A stretch of 64,000 bases of DNA from Fusicatenibacter saccharivorans. Its GTDB lineage: Bacteria; Bacillota; Clostridia; Lachnospirales; Lachnospiraceae. Shown piece by piece: positions 59,812-64,000 of the stretch (its first letter is position 1; every line of letters begins with the position of its first letter). The translations under genes and the position numbers were made by a program. Location: contig NZ_JAQEGR010000007.1 of assembly GCF_027667425.1 (NCBI RefSeq), positions 62,001 through 126,000 of the forward strand. The letters run 5' to 3'. The notes below the pieces were generated by a model, which was not told the DNA's origin, searched no databases, and was given only the letters and a program-made list of their open reading frames with translations.

Positions 59812-60894
59812 ATGGAGGAAAAAACAGAAGAAAGAGGCAGAGGCTGCATGACAACGCTGTGCTACATCGAAAAGGATGACAGCTATCTGATGATGCACCG
59901 CACGGTGAAAAAGAACGATGTCAACAAGGACAAGTGGATCGGCGTCGGCGGCCATGCGGAACTTGGCGAAAGCCCGGAGGAATGCCTGCTGCGTGAAGTA
60001 AAAGAGGAAACCGGCTACACGCTGACGAGCTGGCGTTTCCGCGGTCTCGTTACCTTTGTGACAGAGGCAGAAAACAGCAAAACGGTGGAGTACATGGAGT
60101 ATATGTGTCTCTACACGGCAGACGGATTCACGGGAGAACCGACTGCATGTGATGAGGGCGAACTCGCCTGGGTGAAAAAAGAGGACGTCCTGCACCTGAA
60201 TCTGTGGGAGGGAGACAAAATCTTTTTCCGCCTTCTGAATGAAGACGAGCCGTTTTTCTCCCTGAAGCTGCGGTATGTGGGCGACACGCTCGCAGAAGCG
60301 GTGCTGAACGGAAAACAGATGGAACTTTTTGAGGAGCGCTCAGGCGACGGCACGCCGACCGGAACCATCGTAGAACGCGGCGTGGCGCACAGTGAGGGAC
60401 GGTGTCACGGAACGGCACATATCTGGATTGCACGGGCGAATGAGAAGAGCGGCTGTGAGGTACTGCTGCAGAAAAGGAGTGCCTGGAAAGATTCGAATCC
60501 GGGCTGCTACGATATTTCAAGCGCCGGCCATCTCTCGGCGGGCGATACGTATTTGGAAGGGGCTCTGCGGGAAATCGGCGAGGAGCTCGGCATCCACGCA
60601 GAGGCAGAGGAGCTGAGGGATCTTGGCCTGCTGGAAAAAGTATCACACGGTGTTTTTTACGGAAAACCGTTCCACGATCATGAGGTCAGCGCCGTGTATC
60701 TTTACACGAAGCCGGTCGAGGCGGAAAAACTGCATCTACAGGAGTCGGAAGTAGAAGCAGTCCGCTGGATGGATCTCAAAGAGTGCCAGAAGGCGGTAAG
60801 AGAAGGAAGCATTCCCAACTGTATTGATATCCGGGAACTGGAAATGATTGAAAAAGCGTGGTTCGCCGGAGAAAAAACAAAAAATGAGGAGTAA
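59812..60894 (+). CDS. Tandem double NUDIX hydrolase
   Basis: 360 aa from ATG 59812 (GGAGGGAG upstream). The first NUDIX box is GGHAELGESPEECLLREVKE-ETG (residues ~47-69), like MutT 8-oxo-dGTP pyrophosphatases. The second is AGHLSAGDTYLEGALREIGE-ELG (~240-262), close to YfcD/IDI-like NUDIX hydrolases. Both boxes keep the G-x5-E-x7-REUxEExGU catalytic pattern. A sequence between them is helical. Cleaning damaged nucleotides plus another diphosphate substrate is inferred. Confidence 0.9.
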   Translation: MEEKTEERGRGCMTTLCYIEKDDSYLMMHRTVKKNDVNKDKWIGVGGHAELGESPEECLLREVKEETGYTLTSWRFRGLVTFVTEAENSKTVEYMEYMCLYTADGFTGEPTACDEGELAWVKKEDVLHLNLWEGDKIFFRLLNEDEPFFSLKLRYVGDTLAEAVLNGKQMELFEERSGDGTPTGTIVERGVAHSEGRCHGTAHIWIARANEKSGCEVLLQKRSAWKDSNPGCYDISSAGHLSAGDTYLEGALREIGEELGIHAEAEELRDLGLLEKVSHGVFYGKPFHDHEVSAVYLYTKPVEAEKLHLQESEVEAVRWMDLKECQKAVREGSIPNCIDIRELEMIEKAWFAGEKTKNEE

Positions 60895-60900
60895 GAGAAG

Positions 60901-60981
60901 ATGAAAGAAAATGGATTCATCAACGAGAAGCTGACCCCGAAGCACGAGGAAAAAGAGGCAGCAGCCACCGCTGAAAAATAA
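60901..60981 (+). CDS. Possible 26-aa micro-ORF
   Basis: ATG 60901 follows the NUDIX gene by 6 nt, with GAGTAAGAGAAG ahead. The product is highly charged (NEKLTPKHEEKEAAATAEK). It may be chance coding in the 3' end of the mRNA. Confidence 0.25.
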   Translation: MKENGFINEKLTPKHEEKEAAATAEK

Positions 60982-60994
60982 AAAGAAATGCATG

Positions 60995-61035
60995 AAAAAA
61001 GTCACCGGTTCGAAATAGAACATGGTGACTTTTTT
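60995..61035. terminator. Bidirectional terminator after the NUDIX gene
   Basis: AAAAAAGTCACC (60995-61006) pairs with GGTGACTTTTTT (61024-61035). Confidence 0.85.
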
Positions 61036-61063
61036 GGATATCGCGTAAATGAAATTTGTTTTT

Positions 61064-61657
61064 TTATTTCGCTGCTGCTTTTACCTGGCTAAACAGTCCG
61101 GATTTCTGAAGAGCCGGACGCAGTGCCATGTAGATGACAACGGAAGCGATGGTGGAAAGTACGGCGTTGATGGAAGTTGCCGCTACGTTCCAGCTTAAGG
61201 TAACCTCTGCTGCCGGTTTTCCAAGAAGAACCAGTTTGTAGAAGTAACCGATGAGCGGATCGAAGATCACATTGAACAGAAGTCCGCCGATGGCTGCAAG
61301 CAGTGCCCATTTGAAGATCTGTTTCTGATCGGTCTGCTCGTTGATTTTACCGATTTTGTGTGCGATCAGTCCTGCGATGAGGCCGATGCAGAATTTTAAG
61401 ATGAAGGTCTTTGGTGCGTATACCACATAGACCGGATCGAGAAGATCTCCGATGGTCATGCCGATCGCACCGCCGATTCCGCCGTAAACACCGCCGAGAA
61501 TTAGCGCACCGAGCACACAGACAGCGTTTCCGAAATGGATTGAGGTGGCATCTCCGCCTGGCAGCCAGATTTTGAACTGCAGGAAGGTGAAGACAACGTA
61601 GGAAAGGGCTGCAAAGACACCTGTCATTGCGATTTTCCAGACTTTTTCATTTTTCAT
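61064..61657 (-). CDS. ECF transporter substrate-binding (S) component
   Basis: 197 aa with ~6 hydrophobic helices. It has WKIAMTGVFAALSYVVFTFL, HFGNAVCVLGALILGGVYGG and IGDLLDPVYVVYAPKTFILK, the S-component pattern with the A-x3-A motif in TM1 (MTGVFAALSY) that contacts the T unit. The ligand cannot be read; folate, riboflavin-type or other vitamins are options. No riboswitch was seen in the upstream ~110 nt. The ATP-binding and T units lie elsewhere. Confidence 0.82.
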   Translation of the reverse strand: MKNEKVWKIAMTGVFAALSYVVFTFLQFKIWLPGGDATSIHFGNAVCVLGALILGGVYGGIGGAIGMTIGDLLDPVYVVYAPKTFILKFCIGLIAGLIAHKIGKINEQTDQKQIFKWALLAAIGGLLFNVIFDPLIGYFYKLVLLGKPAAEVTLSWNVAATSINAVLSTIASVVIYMALRPALQKSGLFSQVKAAAK

Positions 61658-61767
61658 AACAACGCACTCCTTTGGTATCTGGAACTTTCGTTCCTTGATT
61701 GCACCCTATTATAGGGAGTGGTGGCATGAAGAAAAAGTTCCAATTCCGGATTTTTTGACCAGACCAG

Positions 61768-62148
61768 TTATTTCCGGTACGATTTCATTTTTTCGTGTTC
61801 TTCTTTTAATTCTCTGTAGAGCTGCAGCGAATTCCACGCCTGGTTCTGCGTTGTGACGATGGCTTTGAGGGCGATCGGCGGCACTTTTTTCCGGCGCATT
61901 TCGGTGAGAAAAAGATCGAGTTTCCGCTCGGAAAAGCCGGCCATGACCATCATTGGTTCATCAAATCCGGCGCCGTCATAGGCTTCGGGGGATTCTGCAA
62001 ATGCTTTATTTCCGGCAAGAAATCCGATCGACTGGAGATACTGTTCCGGTTCCACAATGCGCACGCGGATACCGAGCTTTAAGAGAACCGGCTTTAAAAG
62101 CACAGCTGTTTTCGTTCCTTTGATCTGATATAAGAGTACGGTTTCCAT
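61768..62148 (-). CDS. DUF3783-like small protein
   Basis: 126 aa from ATG 62148 (AAAGGAT 8 nt before). METVLLYQIKGTKTAVLLKP starts a small alpha/beta fold, and GFDEPMMVMAGFSERKLDLF and KKVPPIALKAIVTTQNQAWN match DUF3783 proteins of Clostridia. Function unknown. Single gene, divergent from the methyltransferase. Confidence 0.7.
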   Translation of the reverse strand: METVLLYQIKGTKTAVLLKPVLLKLGIRVRIVEPEQYLQSIGFLAGNKAFAESPEAYDGAGFDEPMMVMAGFSERKLDLFLTEMRRKKVPPIALKAIVTTQNQAWNSLQLYRELKEEHEKMKSYRK

Positions 62149-62311
62149 GAGAAAAATCCTTTCCACGGGCAGATTTCCGGATCAAATGCGCGGATGCCCA
62201 GAACTATGATATAAGAAATGTTTTGGAAAAACAATACTTTTATGGTATCATAGGAACGTACAATTCAGAACACGATAAATTTTGAGATAAAAGAGAAAGG
62301 AAACCAATAAA

Positions 62312-63178
62312 ATGTGGATAGCAGATGGATGGAAAGATTATGAAGTGCTGGATACGTCCGGCGGAGAAAAACTGGAGCGGTGGGGAGATTACCTTCTGGT
62401 AAGACCAGACCCGCAGGTCATCTGGAACACGAAAAAAGAAAATCCGGGCTGGAAAAAGAAAAACGGTCATTATCACAGAAGCAGCAAGGGCGGCGGAGAA
62501 TGGGAGTTTTTCCATCTGCCGGAGCAGTGGGAGATCAACTATAAAGACCTGACCTTCCGCCTGAAACCGTTCAGCTTCAAACACACCGGCCTTTTCCCGG
62601 AGCAGGCAACGAACTGGGACTGGTTCGGCGATCTGATCCGCCGTGCCAACCGCCCGATTAAAGTGCTGAACCTGTTCGCCTACACGGGAGGCGCAACGCT
62701 CGCAGCGGCCGCAGCAGGCGCAAGCGTCACACATGTCGATGCATCCAAAGGCATGGTCAACTGGGCAAAAGAGAACGCTGCCGTGTCCGGCCTTTCGGAC
62801 AAGCCGATCCGCTGGCTTGTGGATGACTGCACCAAATTTGTCGAGCGCGAGATCCGCAGAGGCAACCACTACGACGCGATCATCATGGACCCGCCGTCCT
62901 ACGGAAGAGGACCAAAGGGCGAGATCTGGAAAATCGAGGAGTCGATTCATCCGTTCATCAAGCTCTGCACGCAGCTCTTAAGCGATGACCCGCTGTTCTT
63001 CCTTGTGAATTCTTACACGACAGGACTTGCACCGGCTGTCCTGACGTACATGATTTCCCTGGAATTAAAACAGTACAAAGGCCACGTAGAAGCACAGGAA
63101 ATCGGCCTTCCGGTCAAGTCGACCGGCCTTGTTCTGCCGTGCGGTGCATCGGGAAGATGGCAGTCTGACAACGTTTAA
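62312..63178 (+). CDS. Class I SAM-dependent methyltransferase (RlmI/RlmK-like)
   Basis: 288 aa. NLFAYTGGATLAAAAAGA is the SAM-binding glycine-rich loop, VTHVDASKGMVNWAKEN the acidic strand, and IIMDPPSYGRGPKGEIW the catalytic DPPSYGRG block shared with 23S rRNA methyltransferases (PF10672 type). Missing is the N-terminal PUA domain of RlmI, so it is a shorter relative; the rRNA target is inferred. AGAAAGGA precedes the ATG. Confidence 0.88.
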   Translation: MWIADGWKDYEVLDTSGGEKLERWGDYLLVRPDPQVIWNTKKENPGWKKKNGHYHRSSKGGGEWEFFHLPEQWEINYKDLTFRLKPFSFKHTGLFPEQATNWDWFGDLIRRANRPIKVLNLFAYTGGATLAAAAAGASVTHVDASKGMVNWAKENAAVSGLSDKPIRWLVDDCTKFVEREIRRGNHYDAIIMDPPSYGRGPKGEIWKIEESIHPFIKLCTQLLSDDPLFFLVNSYTTGLAPAVLTYMISLELKQYKGHVEAQEIGLPVKSTGLVLPCGASGRWQSDNV

Positions 63179-63307
63179 AACATCTTTTGGAAGCGGACGT
63201 ATGTCCGTCATACGAAAAACATTTGGCTGAAATTGCAGGAAATGAAGTATAAAACTGCAAAAAGTGGGATAAAATGCTGAAAAGTGTATAAAACATGCAA
63301 GTTCTCC

Positions 63308-63335
63308 TTGACAGAAACTCATGATCTGGTAAAAT
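63308..63335 (+). promoter_or_regulatory. Promoter of the last aminotransferase gene
   Basis: TTGACA (63308-63313), 16 nt, TAAAAT (63330-63335). Confidence 0.72.
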
Positions 63336-63396
63336 GGTCTTTAGTTGAGCAAGAAACCTGAAAAACGGGTAAGGAAAGTACAAGGGAGGACGTTTC

Positions 63397-64000
63397 ATGA
63401 AACCGTATATCGAATGGACCAAAGAAGAATTAGTTGCCGAGAAAGCCAGACTGGAGCAGGAATTTGCAGAGGTAAAAGCAAAAGGCCTCAATCTGAATAT
63501 TTCCAGAGGAAAACCTGCAGCAGCCCAGTTAGATCTCACGGAAGGAATGCTTACCGTTCTCTCGAAAAATGAAGACACCTTCGCAGAAGATGGAACCGAC
63601 TGCCGGAACTACGGCGTGCTGACCGGTATTCCGGAAGCAAGAAAACTGATCGGAGATATCTGTGAGGTTCCGGCGGAAAACGTCATCGTTTACGGAAACG
63701 CCAGCCTTACCATTATGTTTGATACCGTAGCACGTTCGTTCCTGAAGGGCGTTGCAGGCTGCACTCCGTGGAACAAGCTGGACAAAGTAAAATTCCTCTG
63801 TCCGGTACCGGGCTATGACCGTCACTTCGGTGTAACCGAGTACTTCGGCGTTGAGATGATCAATGTTCCGATGACGCCGGAAGGACCGGACATGGACATG
63901 GTAGAAAAACTCGTTGCAGAAGATGACGCCATCAAGGGAATCTGGTGTGTACCGAAATACTCCAACCCGCAGGGCTACACCTACTCCGATGAGACCGTCA
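63397..64000 (+). CDS. Type Ic aspartate aminotransferase-like enzyme (partial)
   Basis: 201 codons to the right edge. NLNISRGKPAAAQLDLTEG, NYGVLTGIPEARKLIG, GNASLTIMFDTVARSF and PGYDRHFGVTEYFG, then VPKYSNPQGYTYSD, fit the PF12897-type aminotransferases (class Ic, aspartate/alanine). GGGAGGA is 7 nt before the ATG. The C-terminal half, with the PLP lysine, lies beyond the window. Confidence 0.87.
   Translation, partial: MKPYIEWTKEELVAEKARLEQEFAEVKAKGLNLNISRGKPAAAQLDLTEGMLTVLSKNEDTFAEDGTDCRNYGVLTGIPEARKLIGDICEVPAENVIVYGNASLTIMFDTVARSFLKGVAGCTPWNKLDKVKFLCPVPGYDRHFGVTEYFGVEMINVPMTPEGPDMDMVEKLVAEDDAIKGIWCVPKYSNPQGYTYSDETV

Noticed and set aside
1..64000. CRISPR array, prophage or plasmid origin
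   Set aside because: No evenly spaced short direct repeats, integrase, capsid, terminase or replication genes were seen.

Overview
The window looks like a chromosome segment of a spore-forming, anaerobic Clostridia bacterium, most likely a Lachnospiraceae-type gut Firmicute. It carries the sigma-F operon (spoIIAA-spoIIAB-sigF), a complete but split spoVA set, a T-box upstream of valS, BioY and ECF substrate-binding components, a BirA-like operator and strong AGGAGG ribosome binding sites. It has no ordinary tRNA or rRNA genes, no CRISPR array and no recognisable transposase. The family assignment is inference; the sporulation and Firmicute-style signals are visible in the sequence.

Region 1 (1-20.7 kb, all genes on +) is an accessory island of small, often unfamiliar genes. 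It holds a PD-(D/E)XK protein cut by the window edge, a PARG-like ADP-ribosyl-glycohydrolase, a fused and frameshifted receiver/phosphoesterase remnant, an L,D-transpeptidase-like protein, a membrane protein broken by an in-frame TGA, a WYL regulator, a HAD phosphatase like those of RNA-repair proteins, a GNAT enzyme, an operon ending in a CbxX/SpoVK-type AAA+ ATPase, an HD-domain protein like that of CCA-adding enzymes, a Ro60-like protein (TROVE/DUF2828 type with a VWA MIDAS motif) and a zinc-phospholipase/HD-like protein. Four tRNA-shaped non-coding RNAs (A 10181-10286, B 17514-17637, C 17641-17755, D 20381-20500) lie in this island, three of them around the Ro60-like gene. Each has perfect acceptor, D and T arms. 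The anticodon arm is replaced by a 50-70 nt domain with a shared hairpin (8-nt loop ATGnnyGT) followed by ACRGCAA. They look like a Y RNA (YrlA-like) family partnered with the Ro60-like protein, and this is the main discovery of the window. The module has been duplicated and partly deleted, leaving remnants at 16357-16400 and 20501-20639. A 26-codon micro-ORF precedes RNAs B and D. Three promoters in the island share one operator-like motif, one of them in front of the WYL gene, suggesting a small WYL regulon.

Region 2 (20.7-33.4 kb) is core-like metabolism: an aminotransferase, a PlsY-like acyltransferase next to a diacylglycerol glucosyltransferase (membrane lipid synthesis), a GH3 beta-glucosidase with swapped domain order, a MATE exporter, a BirA-controlled bioY, a monofunctional transglycosylase, a YgjP-like metalloprotease, an SseB-like protein and an MBL-fold hydrolase.

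Region 3 (33.4-49.4 kb) holds T-box-valS, an LTA-synthase-like sulfatase, folC, a zinc-ribbon/TPR protein and the sigma-F operon. These are followed by a PuuR-like XRE-cupin regulator and an attenuated cluster of a class III aminotransferase, a cytidylate-kinase-like protein, an APC permease and an iron alcohol dehydrogenase, plausibly for omega-amino acid or polyamine breakdown. Region 4 (49.6-64 kb) holds a MoxR-DUF58-membrane protein operon, spoVAA-AB-AC (-) divergent from spoVAD-AE (+), a YjbR-alkyltransferase fusion, a PatB-type lyase, proB, a double-NUDIX protein, an ECF S component, a DUF3783 protein, an rRNA-methyltransferase-like enzyme and the start of a type Ic aminotransferase.
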